This document shows, piece by piece, positions 38,634 to 49,446 of a DNA stretch of 64,000 nucleotides (position 1 is the stretch's first letter; every line of letters starts with the position of its first letter). The notes under the pieces were generated by a model. That model had not been told where the DNA came from, searched no databases, and was given only the letters and a program-made list of their open reading frames with translations. The position numbers were made by a program, and so were the translations under genes. This stretch comes from Hyphomicrobiales bacterium (lineage in GTDB: Bacteria; Pseudomonadota; Alphaproteobacteria; Rhizobiales; Rhizobiaceae), in NCBI GenBank assembly GCA_900468805.1, contig UEIF01000007.1:88112-152111 (forward strand), given 5' to 3'.

Positions 38634-41092
38634 CAAGCTCTCCAGATCTCGTCGGCATATTGTCTGATCGTGCGGTCGGAGGAGAACCAGCCCATCCGCG
38701 CCGTATTGTTGATCGTCTTCTCATACCAGGAGGACTGGTTGGTCCAGATCTGGTCGACCTCGCGCTGAGCGGCGGCATAGGCATCGAAATCGCCGGCGAC
38801 CATGAACCAGTCGTGGGAGTAGATACCGTCGATGAGGCCGGTATAGCGGTTGCGGTCGTCAGGAGAGAAGACACCCGAGCTGATGGCTGCCAGCGCCTGT
38901 GCCAGCTCACGTGAGCCTTCGATGATCGCACGAGGATTATGGCCCTCGCTGCGGATCTTGGCGACTTCATCAGCCTGCAGGCCGAAGATGACGATATTGT
39001 CTTCGCCGACATTGTCGCGCATTTCGACATTGGCACCGTCGAGCGTGCCGATCGTCAGTGCGCCGTTCAGGCCGAACTTCATGTTGCCGGTGCCCGATGC
39101 TTCCATGCCGGCCGTCGAGATCTGCTCGGAGAGGTCGGCGGCCGGAACCATGATTTCGGCAAGTGAGACGTTATAGTTCGGCACGAAGACGACCTTCAGC
39201 AGGCCGCGGACCGATGGGTCGTTGTTGATGGTGCGGGCAACGTCGTTGATAAGCTTGATGATGAGCTTGGCGTTGTAGTAGCTCGGGGCAGCCTTGCCGG
39301 CGAAGAGCTTGACGCGCGGCACCCAATCCAGCTCGGGGTGCGAACGGATCTGATCGTAAAGTGCCACGGCTTCGACGATGTTCAGAAGTTGGCGCTTGTA
39401 TTCGTGGATGCGCTTGATCTGAATGTCGAACATCGCCGACGGATCGAGCTTCACACCCATGCGGCTGGCGACGAGATTGGAGAGCGTCACCTTGTTTGCG
39501 CGCTTCACGGCAGCGAATTTCTGCTGGAAGCTCGGGTCGGTGGCGAATTTGTCAAGCGGGCGCAGCTTCTCGGCATCGTCGAGGAATTCATCGCCGATCG
39601 CTTCGCGCACCAGGCCGGTCAGGCCGGGATTGCACTGCTGCAACCAGCGGCGCGGCGTGATGCCGTTGGTCTTGTTGTTGATACGGTCGGGATAGAGCTT
39701 GTGCAGGTCTGCAAAGACCGTGACCTTCATCAGGTCCGTGTGCAGTGCCGACACGCCGTTGATCGAGTACGAGCCGACGAAGGCGAGATTGCCCATGCGC
39801 ACGCGGCGGTCGCCGCTTTCATCGATCAGCGAGATCGAACGGATTTCCGTGTCGGAGAAATTACGGCTCTTGCGCGCCTCGATGAGGATCTTGGCGTTGA
39901 TCGCATAGATGATCTGCATATGGCGCGGCAACAGGCGCTCGAAGAGCGGAACCGGCCAGCTTTCCAGCGCTTCGGGAAGAAGCGTGTGGTTGGTGTAGGA
40001 GAAGGTGCGGCGGGTGATATCCCAGGCCTGTTCGAAATCCAGGCCATGCACATCGCAAAGCAGGCGTGTGAGTTCGGCGACGGAAACGGCCGGGTGGGTG
40101 TCGTTGAGCTGGATCGCGACCTTGTCCGGCAAGGAGGTGAAGTCGTCATACTGCTGCAGGTGGCGGCGCAGGATGTCCTGCAGGGAAGCGGACGAGAAGA
40201 AATACTCCTGGCGCAGGCGCAGTTCCTGGCCGGCAGGCGTTGCGTCGGCCGGGTAGAGAACCCGCGTCAGGCTCTCGGCCCTGTTGCTCTCGCGTAGCGC
40301 ACCGATGTGGTCGCCGGCGTTGAAGGCATCGAGCAGGATCGGGTCGATCGGCTGAGCCGACCACAGGCGGAGCGTATTGACGCGCTTGCCGCGCCAGCCG
40401 ACGACCGGCGTATCGAAGGCGGCGGCGATGACACGCTCGGCCGGCTTCCAGACGTAACGCGGTTGCTCGTCATGGCCGCTGATGACCTCGATCGAGCCGC
40501 CAAAGCCGATTTCGTAGGCGCTCTCGCGGCGTTCGAATTCCCAGGGATTGCCGTGGGCGAGCCAGTTTTCCGGCAGTTCGACCTGCCAGCCGTCTGCCAT
40601 CTGCTGACGGAAGAGGCCGTGGACGTAGCGGATGCCATAGCCATAGGCGGGCACGTCGACGGTCGCCATCGATTCCATGAAGCAGGCAGCGAGGCGGCCG
40701 AGACCGCCGTTGCCGAGTGCGGCATCGGGCTCCAGCCCGGCGATGACGTTGATGTCGACACCGAGCGAAGCGAGCGCATCACTCACCTCTTCCATGAGGT
40801 TGAGGTTGGATACAGCATCGCGCATCAGGCGGCCGATCAGGAATTCGAGAGACATGTAGTAGACGCGCTTGGCGCCGGTCTCATAAGCCTTGCGGGTGGA
40901 TTCCATCCACTTGTCGATGATGCGGTCACGCACCACGAGAATGGTCGCCGTCAGCCAGTCGTGAGGCTTGGCGACCTTGGCGTCCTTGCCGATGCGGTAG
41001 GTCAGACGCTCGATGATTTCCTCAGCGAGGATTTCAGGCCGGGAACTGCGCGGAGCGGGTGCGGGGATGATCGGCTTCGAAACAGTATTCAT
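38633..41092 (-). CDS. glgP: Glycogen phosphorylase
   Basis: An 819-residue GT35 pyridoxal-phosphate enzyme releasing glucose-1-phosphate from the non-reducing ends of glycogen. The PLP-Lys motif EASGTGNMKFGLNGALTIGTLDGAN is present in the C-terminal third, with the family's GNGGLGRLAACFMESMATV earlier. Length fits bacterial phosphorylases. It is first of glgP-glgB-glgC-glgA-pgm-glgX, all tightly spaced or overlapping, so one promoter upstream of 41092 should control both breakdown and synthesis. Confidence 0.96.
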   Translation of the reverse strand: MNTVSKPIIPAPAPRSSRPEILAEEIIERLTYRIGKDAKVAKPHDWLTATILVVRDRIIDKWMESTRKAYETGAKRVYYMSLEFLIGRLMRDAVSNLNLMEEVSDALASLGVDINVIAGLEPDAALGNGGLGRLAACFMESMATVDVPAYGYGIRYVHGLFRQQMADGWQVELPENWLAHGNPWEFERRESAYEIGFGGSIEVISGHDEQPRYVWKPAERVIAAAFDTPVVGWRGKRVNTLRLWSAQPIDPILLDAFNAGDHIGALRESNRAESLTRVLYPADATPAGQELRLRQEYFFSSASLQDILRRHLQQYDDFTSLPDKVAIQLNDTHPAVSVAELTRLLCDVHGLDFEQAWDITRRTFSYTNHTLLPEALESWPVPLFERLLPRHMQIIYAINAKILIEARKSRNFSDTEIRSISLIDESGDRRVRMGNLAFVGSYSINGVSALHTDLMKVTVFADLHKLYPDRINNKTNGITPRRWLQQCNPGLTGLVREAIGDEFLDDAEKLRPLDKFATDPSFQQKFAAVKRANKVTLSNLVASRMGVKLDPSAMFDIQIKRIHEYKRQLLNIVEAVALYDQIRSHPELDWVPRVKLFAGKAAPSYYNAKLIIKLINDVARTINNDPSVRGLLKVVFVPNYNVSLAEIMVPAADLSEQISTAGMEASGTGNMKFGLNGALTIGTLDGANVEMRDNVGEDNIVIFGLQADEVAKIRSEGHNPRAIIEGSRELAQALAAISSGVFSPDDRNRYTGLIDGIYSHDWFMVAGDFDAYAAAQREVDQIWTNQSSWYEKTINNTARMGWFSSDRTIRQYADEIWRA

Positions 41093-41311
41093 TCTCAGGT
41101 CTCGCCAATTTTGATTTGGTTACAGTAAGATACGCCTGATTCAATCGATTTGTCATATATGCGGACAGGGCAGTTTATGCACCGTTACGAAGCACTTGCA
41201 ACAAGGGAATTGGCCAAACGAAAAATTTGCGAAACCTTCATATTCACGAGGCCTAAGGGACTTGATTTCAATCGGTTTTCCCGATCTGATAGGCAGGACT
41301 GAGTTTAAACG

Positions 41312-41346
41312 AAAAGCCGCCCCGGTTTGTTCCGGAGCGGCTTTTT
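41312..41346. terminator. Terminator downstream of the TadG/vWA gene
   Basis: A stem of about 14 bp (AAAAGCCGCCCCGG against CCGGAGCGGCTTTT, one mismatch) with loop TTTGTT and T-runs on both sides. It lies about 26 bases beyond the stop of the minus-strand TadG-like gene and separates it from the glgP promoter region. Confidence 0.8.
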
Positions 41347-41372
41347 GTTGCGATGAAAAGATGGGTCAGTTC

Positions 41373-42578
41373 TTAATTCGTCAGGCGCGTCATCTGGTTT
41401 GCCGCCTTGGCGCCGATCGATTTGAAAGCATCGAGAAGGGCCGTCATATTCTCTGCCGCGAAATAGTGGGCGGGGGTCGTAGCGCAGTAGTTGAGCAAGG
41501 CTTTTCCGCCGGCGGGTGCCATGAAAGCGATCGTATAGACCTGAATCTTCTTCTCCCGGGCATCGTCACACCATTCCTTGGTTTTCGTGTCGGCCGATGC
41601 GATGTTGTTGTCGCCATCGGTCATGAAAACAATGTATTTGGTTGGCGTCTGTCCAGTCTTATCCTGATGCGCCTTGTCTTCGCTGTCGGCCACGAGGCTG
41701 TCATAAGCCTTCTTGAAAGCCGCGTTTGAATCTGTCCGGCCTGATGCCGTCAGCGCATTGACGTATGATACAACCTTGGCCGTACCCCAGGTTAGAGGCT
41801 GTGCGGTCTGCATCGCGTCGTTGTAGGAAACGGAGCCGGTGCGGACGTAGGTGTTATCAGGGTCGGCGTTGTTGAGCTGCCCAGCCAGGCTGGAGACGGC
41901 GAGCTTCAGCGCCTCGATCTTGGAATAATAGTTTGTGACGGTCTGGGCGCAAGTCTTGCTGACCTTGTTCCCTTTGCTATCACGGTAACTACAATCGTAA
42001 TTCTCTTGCTTTGTCGGCTGCGATGTGTTGGTCGTGGTGGTGTATTCAGCCATCGAGCCGGAGCGGTCGAGGACGAGGTACATGGAGACCGAGCCCTGGG
42101 TTTCCGAATGACCACTGACCGTGGTGCCGGATGCTGCGATATTCTGCGTCTTGAAGCCGATTACACGCATCATCGGGTTTACGTTGATCGTGTAGTTCGG
42201 GGTCACGGTAACTTGGTATGAGACAGACTTGCCGGAGGTCGTTGTTGTAACGTTCACCGCGGTACTGTTCTTGATATCGGTCGTCGACGGGTCCGTATCC
42301 TGAAGGTAGTTCGCCATCTGACCAGCGACAAAATCGCGGGCGAAAGCTTGAGCATCGGCAGGCTGAATGGTCTTATTTGTGAGGGCGGTTGCCGTTGCGA
42401 GGGCGGCCGCGTCAGCGGCTCCCTGCAACTGCTGCTTCGAAAGCAGCATGTCAGTTATCTGAATGGAGACCCCTGCGGCGCCGATAAGCACAGGCAGCAA
42501 GATAGCCGTCATAATGCCGAAATTGCCGCCGCGGTCGCGCCGCAGCCGATCGAGAAGCGAATGCAGGGTGTTCATCAT
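41373..42578 (-). CDS. TadG-like pilus-assembly protein with von Willebrand factor A domain
   Basis: A 401-residue envelope protein. A short basic N-terminus (RRDRGGNFGIM) leads to a single transmembrane segment (about 21-41) and the TadE/TadG-type ADAAALATATAL helix, as in Flp-pilus pseudopilin-like proteins. The C-terminal half is a von Willebrand A domain with a complete-looking MIDAS DRSGS motif starting at D171 and a later FMTDGDNN. Most of the protein should be outside the membrane. No other tad/cpa genes are in the window. The ATG at 42578 is chosen over a TTG at 42614; the ribosome site is weak (GGTGG). Confidence 0.85.
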   Translation of the reverse strand: MMNTLHSLLDRLRRDRGGNFGIMTAILLPVLIGAAGVSIQITDMLLSKQQLQGAADAAALATATALTNKTIQPADAQAFARDFVAGQMANYLQDTDPSTTDIKNSTAVNVTTTTSGKSVSYQVTVTPNYTINVNPMMRVIGFKTQNIAASGTTVSGHSETQGSVSMYLVLDRSGSMAEYTTTTNTSQPTKQENYDCSYRDSKGNKVSKTCAQTVTNYYSKIEALKLAVSSLAGQLNNADPDNTYVRTGSVSYNDAMQTAQPLTWGTAKVVSYVNALTASGRTDSNAAFKKAYDSLVADSEDKAHQDKTGQTPTKYIVFMTDGDNNIASADTKTKEWCDDAREKKIQVYTIAFMAPAGGKALLNYCATTPAHYFAAENMTALLDAFKSIGAKAANQMTRLTN

Positions 42579-42646
42579 GTCCACCGATTTCAAAGGAGCC
42601 TTAAGTAGGCGCAATTGATGGACCGGATGACTTTAATGGCCGCTAA

Positions 42647-42684
42647 AGCCAGTGCCTAAAATTCTAGACAACTGGCTGTTTTTT
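42647..42684 (-). terminator. Possible terminator of the transglutaminase/amidoligase operon
   Basis: A 7-bp perfect stem (AGCCAGT / ACTGGCT) with a 17-base loop lies just past the stop of the last operon gene. The T-run on the minus strand is weak (CTTTAG), while the plus strand has six Ts, so strength and direction are uncertain. Confidence 0.4.
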
Positions 42685-42696
42685 CCAATTTCGGGA

Positions 42697-43584
42697 TTAT
42701 TTCAGGGCAATCACGTCCACGGCCTGCACGGAACGCTGGCTGCCATAACTCTTGAGTACACCGATAACGGGCGCGACATCAGCGTAGTCGCGACCATATG
42801 CGACGACGATATGGTCGGTTCCGGCAGGAATGTTGTTGGTGGGATCGAGCTCGAGCCACCCGGCCGTCTCGCCGCACCAGACGCGTACCCAGGCATGCAT
42901 GGCATCGGCGCCCTCCAGGCGCTCCTTGCCGGGCGGCGGGATGGTGCGCAGGAAGCCGGAGACATAGCCGGCGGGGATGCCGAGGCTGCGCAGCGCAAGA
43001 ATCATCACATGGGTAAAGTCCTGGCAGACGCCGCGCTTCAGCTCGAACGCTTCGAGCGGCGTCGTCTCGACGGTCGTCGCTTCCGGATCGTAGGTGAAAT
43101 CCTTGTTGATGCGGGTGCAAAGCGCATAGGCGATCTGCATGACCGTCAGCGAGGGTCGGACGCAGGTCTTGGCGTATTCAGCGATCGCCTTGGTCTCCGT
43201 CAGGCGCGGGCTGTCGCCAAGGAAATGGTGAGGCGATTCCGGATCGAGCGACCAGATTCCGGCAACCTCCTCCGGCAGCTCGGCCAATAGCGGTGAGAAG
43301 TCTGCGGATATCGCCTGGCTTTCGACCTGTACGCGGGCCTGCATGCGGATATCCAGCTTTTCATGCGGCGAGCGCAACAGGAAAGATGTCGCCGGATGCT
43401 GGAAGAAGTCGATGAAATGCGACTGTTCGTCCGGCTGGGGCGCGACGCTGATCGAGCCTGCGACAAGCCGCTGACGGTTCGGCAGCGAGAGCGGCATCAG
43501 ACGCATGATGTGGCGTGCGCCGGATGCCGGCGTGTCATAGCTGTAGCCCATATGCAGGGTGAGATCGTAGAGGACGGTCGTCAT
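42697..43584 (-). CDS. Transglutaminase-like cysteine protease-fold protein
   Basis: A 295-residue protein with an N-terminal beta-rich domain (about 1-120) and a C-terminal transglutaminase-like domain. The catalytic triad is visible: C187 in KRGVCQDFTH, H230 in DAMHAWV and D247 in LELDPTNN. No signal peptide is evident, so it is probably cytoplasmic, acting as a peptidase or amide-forming enzyme on a peptide product. Its start overlaps the stop of the ATP-grasp/alpha-E gene by 4 bases (ATGA). This family repeatedly occurs with circularly permuted ATP-grasp and alpha-E proteins; the substrate is unknown. Confidence 0.9.
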   Translation of the reverse strand: MTTVLYDLTLHMGYSYDTPASGARHIMRLMPLSLPNRQRLVAGSISVAPQPDEQSHFIDFFQHPATSFLLRSPHEKLDIRMQARVQVESQAISADFSPLLAELPEEVAGIWSLDPESPHHFLGDSPRLTETKAIAEYAKTCVRPSLTVMQIAYALCTRINKDFTYDPEATTVETTPLEAFELKRGVCQDFTHVMILALRSLGIPAGYVSGFLRTIPPPGKERLEGADAMHAWVRVWCGETAGWLELDPTNNIPAGTDHIVVAYGRDYADVAPVIGVLKSYGSQRSVQAVDVIALK

Positions 43585-46016
43585 CCGAGATAGGTCTGCG
43601 CCAGAAGGTCGGAGAGGTGTTCCAGCTCACGCTCCAGCCGATGGTAGACATCACCGTCCATGGTTTCCGGCGTCATGACGGCGAGGCCGGAATGCAGGCG
43701 CATCGCCTCACGGTAGAAGGGCGACATCTGGCCGTTCATAAACGCATTTGGAAGCTGCTCGACCTCTCGGTGGATCTCATTCATCTGGAAGAGGACCGAG
43801 CGCGGGTTCAGCGGATCAAGCGCCAGCAGATCGGTCACCGTCAGCCGTGCCGTGTTGACGTTGTAGCGGCGACGGTGGGTCATGACGCTGTCGCCGATTT
43901 CCAGCAGCATGTCGAGTGCGCCATCGGGCGCTTCCGGGCCGGACATGTGGCCGAGAAGGCGCGTCATGTGCAGGCCGCGTTCGATGTATCGGCCTAGCGA
44001 GAGGAAGCGCCAGCCGGTGAAGCGGTACATGTTTTCATGCACGAGACCGGCAAAGCCCGCGAGCTTTCGCAAGAGAATGGTCATCGCGTGGCTGGCGTCG
44101 TCGCCTGATGTAATGGTCGAGTGAAAGCGGCGGGCGGTCTTGGCGAGGTCATTCAAGGCCAGCCAGCCATCCGGCGAGAAGCGGTCACGGATGTTGCTCG
44201 CCGAATAGACTGCGCTGTCGATATTGCGCAGCAGCGATTCCGGCACGGGTTCGCCGGTGTCGATATCGACGGCGGCAAGATATTCGGTGACGTCAGCGAG
44301 CAACGGCTGGTTCGGGTCGGCGGCTTCCGCGTAGCGGGCGTGCCAGGCGCGCAGGATGCGCAGCGCCCCTTCGGCGCGTTCGATATAGCGGCCCAGCCAG
44401 AAAAGGTTGTCGGCCGCGCGGCTCGGCAGGCTGCCCGGCATGTTGCGGGTGAAGCTACCTTCGGCTGGCAGCAGCGTGTGGCGCTCGACCGGTTTGTCGC
44501 TGACGATCCACACATCAGCCGCCGCACCGCCGGACTGCATGGCTATGGCGGCGACATCGTCTCCCGAACCGATGCGGGCAAAACCGCCGGGCATGATCTG
44601 CCAACCATTGGCGGTGCGGGCGGCAAAGACGCGCAGCGACATCGGCCGCGGCGTCAGTTTGCCGTCGATCCAGGCCGGCGTGGTCGAGAGGGTGACGACT
44701 TCCTGACCTACGAGTTTTGCGCCGTCGCTCGTCAGCCAGTCCGCAATCGAGTTCTTGGCGGTGGCGCGCAGCGAAGAGCCGAGAACGGATTCGCCGCCGT
44801 CATCGAAGAAGGGTGCGCGGGAATAGGCCGGGCCGATCACCATCTTTTCGATATTTGCAGCCACATGGTCGCGCTCTTCCTTCTGACCGCACCACCATGT
44901 CGCGATGGATGGCAGGCGAAGATCTTCGCCCAGCAGCGAGCGACAGACGGCGGGCATGAAGGCGAGCAGGGCGCGCGTTTCCAGAACGCCGGTGCCGAGT
45001 GCGTTCACGATGGTGACGGTTTCGGCACGCAGGGCCTCCACAAGACCGGGCGTGCCGATATGCGAGTTCTGGTTCAGCTCCAGGGGATCGGCATAAGCGG
45101 AATCGAGACGCCGCCAGAGCACGCCGATCGGCTTCAGGCCGGCGACTGTGCGCACCATGATGCGCCTGTTGACCACCACAAGATCTTCGCCTTCCAGCAG
45201 CATGAAGCCGAGATAACGGGCGATATAGGCATGTTCGTAGTAGGTTTCGTTCGCCGGGCCGGGGGTCAGGACTGCGATACGGTCGTCACCGGAATGCTTC
45301 ATCGCCTGCAACGCATCGCGGAAGGCGCCGAAGAAGGAGGCAAGGCGATGAACGGGCGTTTCGGCGTAGATATCGGAGAAGGCGCGGGTGGTTGCCACGC
45401 GGCTCTCCAGCGCGAAGCCTGCGCCGGATGGAGCCTGCGTGCGGTCGGCCAGTACCCACCAGTTTCCGTCAGGGCCTCGACCGATCTCGAAGGCACAGAA
45501 ATGCAGGTAGTGACCGGTCGCAGGCTTTACACCGACCAGCGGCCGCTGGAATTCCGGGTTGGCGGCGATCAGTGCGGGTGGAAGAATGCCTTCCTCCACA
45601 AGCCTGTTTTCGCCGTAGATATCGGCGATTGTCGCTTCCAAGAGATCAGCACGCTGGACGAGGCCTGCCGAAAGAACCTGCCATTCGCGCTCGTCGATCA
45701 GCACCGGAATATGGGAGATCGGCCAGGGGCGCTCGCCGCTGCCCTTGGCGCCGTAGGCCCGATAGAAAACACCGGCGTCGCGCAGATAACGGTCGGCGCG
45801 GGCGAAACGCTCGGCCAGTTCCTTTTCGGGCATGGCATTCATATGGGCCATGAAGCGCTGCCAGACCGGACGGATGGCCCCGTTATTGTCCACCATCTCG
45901 TCTGCAATGCCGGGCAGAGGCGCATAGTCGAAGACTGCATCCGCGCCGGCGCGTTCCTCGATCTCGTCCCTCAATTCCAGTGCAGGCTTCTTGCCCATCA
46001 GACCCAGCTTCTTCAA
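43581..46016 (-). CDS. Circularly permuted ATP-grasp protein fused to alpha-E domain
   Basis: An 811-residue two-part protein. The first part (about 60-470) is the circularly permuted type 2 ATP-grasp (COG2308-like), recognised by [46 protein letters not shown] and [26 protein letters not shown]. The second part (about 520-805) is an all-helical alpha-E domain (COG2307-like) beginning [19 protein letters not shown] and ending near [13 protein letters not shown]. In many bacteria these are separate genes. ATP-grasp enzymes of this type are predicted to form amide bonds on a peptide. It overlaps both neighbours by 4 bases, so the three genes are translationally coupled. Confidence 0.9.
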   Translation of the reverse strand: MKKLGLMGKKPALELRDEIEERAGADAVFDYAPLPGIADEMVDNNGAIRPVWQRFMAHMNAMPEKELAERFARADRYLRDAGVFYRAYGAKGSGERPWPISHIPVLIDEREWQVLSAGLVQRADLLEATIADIYGENRLVEEGILPPALIAANPEFQRPLVGVKPATGHYLHFCAFEIGRGPDGNWWVLADRTQAPSGAGFALESRVATTRAFSDIYAETPVHRLASFFGAFRDALQAMKHSGDDRIAVLTPGPANETYYEHAYIARYLGFMLLEGEDLVVVNRRIMVRTVAGLKPIGVLWRRLDSAYADPLELNQNSHIGTPGLVEALRAETVTIVNALGTGVLETRALLAFMPAVCRSLLGEDLRLPSIATWWCGQKEERDHVAANIEKMVIGPAYSRAPFFDDGGESVLGSSLRATAKNSIADWLTSDGAKLVGQEVVTLSTTPAWIDGKLTPRPMSLRVFAARTANGWQIMPGGFARIGSGDDVAAIAMQSGGAAADVWIVSDKPVERHTLLPAEGSFTRNMPGSLPSRAADNLFWLGRYIERAEGALRILRAWHARYAEAADPNQPLLADVTEYLAAVDIDTGEPVPESLLRNIDSAVYSASNIRDRFSPDGWLALNDLAKTARRFHSTITSGDDASHAMTILLRKLAGFAGLVHENMYRFTGWRFLSLGRYIERGLHMTRLLGHMSGPEAPDGALDMLLEIGDSVMTHRRRYNVNTARLTVTDLLALDPLNPRSVLFQMNEIHREVEQLPNAFMNGQMSPFYREAMRLHSGLAVMTPETMDGDVYHRLERELEHLSDLLAQTYLG

Positions 46017-49000
46017 GTTCCGACCGGCCGCCTCAGATCCAGCGTGAGCGGGAATTCAGGCGAAGGCGTTTCGGCGCGCGGAATATAACCGCCTGCCGTA
46101 TGTCCCCACGGTTCGAAACGGGCGAGCCGCCGTGCTTCCGCCTCGTTGCCGTTGACCGGGAAGGTTTCATAGTTCCGACCGCCCGGATGGGCAACGTGAT
46201 AGATGCAGCCGCCGATCGAACGTTTCGACCATGTATCATAAATATCAAAAGTCAAAGGCGTATTCACCGGCAGCACAGGGTGCAGGCCGGAAGCCGGCTT
46301 CCAGGCCTTGAAGCGCACACCGGCGACAGACACGCCTGATGTCCCCGTTGGCGCCAGCGGCACGGTGCGGCCGTTGCAGGTGACGGTGTAGCGCGCGGCG
46401 TTGTTCGTTTCGAGCCGAACCTGCAGACGCTCGACGGAACTATCGACGTAGCGGACGGTGCCGCCCGGCGCACCTTCCTCGCCCATGACGTGCCAGGGCT
46501 CCAGCGCCTGGCGCAATTCCAGCTTCGAACCCTCGTATTCAACCTCTCCGCAGAAGGGGAAGCGGAATTCAAGCTGCGCCTTGAACCATTCGGGGCTGAC
46601 ATCGAAGCCGTTTTCGCGAAGGTCTGCGAGGACGTCGAGGAAATCGGTCCAGACGAAATGCGGCAGCATGAAACGGTCATGCAGGGTCGTACCCCAGCGG
46701 ACGAACTTGCCATCGGCGGGGTTCGTCCAGAAGCGGGCGATCAGCGCGCGTACCAGTAATTGTTGGGCTAGCGACATGCGAGCATTCGGCGGCATCTCAA
46801 AGCCGCGGAACTCGATGAGGCCGAGCCGTCCAGTCGGGCCATCCGGCGAAAACAGTTTGTCGATGCAGATCTCGGCACGGTGGGTGTTGCCGGTGACATC
46901 GGTCAAGAGATTTCGGAACAGTCGGTCGACGAGCCAGGGCAGCGGCAGTTGACCGCGACCCGGCGCTCCGACCTGCGCCATGGCTATCTCCAGCTCATAG
47001 AGGCTGTCGTGGCGGGCCTCGTCGATGCGCGGCGCCTGGCTGGTCGGGCCGATGAACATGCCGGAAAAGAGGTAGGAGAGCGAGGGATGGCGTTGCCAGT
47101 GAAGGACGATGCTCTTCAGCAGGTCCGGGCGGCGCAGGAAGGGGCTGTTGTTCGGATTGGCGGCGCCGACGACGACGTGATTGCCGCCGCCAGTGCCGGT
47201 GTGGCGACCATCGACCATGAACTTGTCGGCACCGAGCCGGGTGGCGCGCGCTTCCTCGTAGATCGCCGTGGTGATGTCTACGCAATCCTGCCAGTTGGAG
47301 GCCGGGTGAATATTGACTTCGATGACGCCGGGATCGGGGGCGACGCGGATGACGTTAATGCGCTCGTCCTGCGGCGGCGGGTAGCCTTCGATATGTACGG
47401 GGAGCTTGAGTTCGGCAGCAGCGTTTTCGGCAGCGGCGATCAGCTCCAGATAATCCTCGATGCGCTCGACTGGCGGCATGAAGACGCAGAGCCTGCCTTC
47501 GCGCGGTTCGACCGACAGGGCAGTACGCACGGCGCCGCCAATGTCGCCAAGGGTCTGTTCTATGCGGACAGCGTGGCTCTCCTCCGCCTGGAACGAGGCT
47601 TCGGGCATGGCGCGGCCGGCGGGCACGAAGACGTCAGGTAGCGGCGCGCGCGGTATCGACGGATCGGCGGGGTGGATATAGGGGTAGCGCGCCGGCGGGA
47701 CATAGGGCAGCGTGCCGAGTGGCAGGCGATAGCCGATCGGGCTGTCACCCGGTACAAGGAAAATCTTTCCGCGGCGCGTGCGCCATTTTTCGCTGACCCA
47801 GGTGCGGTTTGCGGCGGCCTTGGCATTCCATACCTGGACGGGAAGGACATAACCCGTCGGCACGGTGAGGCCGCGGGCGAAGACGCGGGCAATGCGGCTG
47901 CGCTCCTCGGGGTCCTTCAGCTTCGAATTCGACGGATCGACGTTTTCGGGAAGGCTGCCTTCCTTAATGATCCAGTCTGCGGGGTCCTCATAGGCCGGCT
48001 GCACCATATCGGGCTTGATTGCCAGTTCCGTGGCGATCGCCGTCAGGAGCTTTTCGGCATCCTCGGCCTTGACGCCGGTATCCTTGCCCTCAGCGGCGAT
48101 CAGATCGAGGTTCTGCCAGATCGGCTTGCCGTCCCGGCGCCAGTAGAGCGAGAAGGTCCAGCGCGGCAGGCTTTCGCCGGGATACCATTTACCTTGGCCG
48201 TAGTGGAGGAAGCCGCCGGGAGCAAAGCGCTCCTGCAGTCTGCGGATCAGGTTGTCGGCCTTTTCGCGCTTTGTCGGGCCGACGGCCGCGGTGTTCCACT
48301 CCTCGGACTGGAAGTCGTCGATGGAGACGAAAGTCGGCTCACCGCCCATCGTCAGACGTACATCCTCGGCTTCGAGGATGCGATCGACCTTCTGACCGAG
48401 CTGGTTGAGTTCCTCCCAGCTTTCATCCGAGAAGGGTTTGGTGATGCGCGGATGCTCGGCGACCCGCGAGACCTTCATATCGAAGTCGAATTCGGTTTCG
48501 GCCTCGCCGAAATAACCGCCGGAGATCGGGGCGGCATTGCTGTAGTGCGGTGTGGCAGCGAGCGGGATGTGGCTTTCGCCGGTCAGAAGGCCTGACGTCG
48601 GATCGAGACCGACCCAACCCGCGCCGGGCAGATAAACCTCCGCCCAGGCATGCAGATCAGTGAAATCGACCTCGGTACCGGAAGGGCCGTCGAGCGCTTT
48701 CAGGTCCGGCGCCAACTGGATGAGATAGCCGGAGACAAAGCGAGCGGCGAGCCCGAGATGGCGCAGGATCTGCACGAGCAGCCAGCTGGTGTCGCGGCAG
48801 GAGCCCTTGGCGGTTTCCAGCGTCTCTTCCGGTGTCTGCACGCCGGCTTCCATACGGATGACGTAACCTATCTGCCGCTGCAGACGGGCATTGAGACCGA
48901 CGATCATGTCGACTGTCGGCTGATCGGGCGACCAGTCGAGCGTCGGCAGCAGCGCCTTCAGGCGTGGGCCGGCCGGCTCCGGTATCATGTAGATCGAGAG

Positions 49001-49339
49001 ATCCTCACGGAGCGTTTCCGGATAATCGAATGGCCACTTCGTCGCTTCCTCTTCGACGAAGAAGTCGAAGGGATTGTAGACGGTCATGTCGGCAACGAGA
49101 TCGACCTCGATCTTGAATTCGGTCACCGGGTCGGGGAAGACGAAGCGGGCGAGATAGTTGCCGTAGGGGTCCTGCTGCAGGTTCACGAAGTGGTTGGACG
49201 GCGTGACCTTCAAAGAATGGCTCAAAACCCGCGTTTTCGAGTGCGAGGCTGGCTTGAGGCGGATGATCTGAGGGCCGAGGCGGATCGGTTTGTCATACTG
49301 ATAATGGGTCAGATGATAGATGCTGGCTTTGATCGACAT
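46013..49339 (-). CDS. Transglutaminase-like domain fused to DUF2126 putative amidoligase
   Basis: A 1108-residue fusion. Residues 1-300 are a transglutaminase-like domain with triad C181 (GSCRDTSW), H230 (DLHAWAE) and D246 (GLDPTSG). The remaining 800 residues match DUF2126, classed as a putative amidoligase of the glutamine synthetase/COOH-NH2 ligase fold, with conserved [28 protein letters not shown] and [12 protein letters not shown]. First gene of the three-gene operon and overlapping the next by 4 bases. A ligase plus two transglutaminase-type domains suggests synthesis and trimming of a peptide or amide-linked compound. Product and location are unknown. Confidence 0.9.
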   Translation of the reverse strand: MSIKASIYHLTHYQYDKPIRLGPQIIRLKPASHSKTRVLSHSLKVTPSNHFVNLQQDPYGNYLARFVFPDPVTEFKIEVDLVADMTVYNPFDFFVEEEATKWPFDYPETLREDLSIYMIPEPAGPRLKALLPTLDWSPDQPTVDMIVGLNARLQRQIGYVIRMEAGVQTPEETLETAKGSCRDTSWLLVQILRHLGLAARFVSGYLIQLAPDLKALDGPSGTEVDFTDLHAWAEVYLPGAGWVGLDPTSGLLTGESHIPLAATPHYSNAAPISGGYFGEAETEFDFDMKVSRVAEHPRITKPFSDESWEELNQLGQKVDRILEAEDVRLTMGGEPTFVSIDDFQSEEWNTAAVGPTKREKADNLIRRLQERFAPGGFLHYGQGKWYPGESLPRWTFSLYWRRDGKPIWQNLDLIAAEGKDTGVKAEDAEKLLTAIATELAIKPDMVQPAYEDPADWIIKEGSLPENVDPSNSKLKDPEERSRIARVFARGLTVPTGYVLPVQVWNAKAAANRTWVSEKWRTRRGKIFLVPGDSPIGYRLPLGTLPYVPPARYPYIHPADPSIPRAPLPDVFVPAGRAMPEASFQAEESHAVRIEQTLGDIGGAVRTALSVEPREGRLCVFMPPVERIEDYLELIAAAENAAAELKLPVHIEGYPPPQDERINVIRVAPDPGVIEVNIHPASNWQDCVDITTAIYEEARATRLGADKFMVDGRHTGTGGGNHVVVGAANPNNSPFLRRPDLLKSIVLHWQRHPSLSYLFSGMFIGPTSQAPRIDEARHDSLYELEIAMAQVGAPGRGQLPLPWLVDRLFRNLLTDVTGNTHRAEICIDKLFSPDGPTGRLGLIEFRGFEMPPNARMSLAQQLLVRALIARFWTNPADGKFVRWGTTLHDRFMLPHFVWTDFLDVLADLRENGFDVSPEWFKAQLEFRFPFCGEVEYEGSKLELRQALEPWHVMGEEGAPGGTVRYVDSSVERLQVRLETNNAARYTVTCNGRTVPLAPTGTSGVSVAGVRFKAWKPASGLHPVLPVNTPLTFDIYDTWSKRSIGGCIYHVAHPGGRNYETFPVNGNEAEARRLARFEPWGHTAGGYIPRAETPSPEFPLTLDLRRPVGT

Positions 49340-49446
49340 ATTGCTCTTTTATCCGCTTGCCGTTGATCGGCTTAGCTGTTCCCATGGCCAGTGTGTGCAA
49401 TGCAGCGAAAGAATGCAAGGCGGAAAGGCTAACGCGCTGATCGCTT

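Noticed and set aside
44121..46088. Plus-strand open frame of 655 codons opposite the ATP-grasp/alpha-E gene
   Set aside because: Antisense shadow of a well-supported gene; composition is typical of reverse-complement GC-rich codons.
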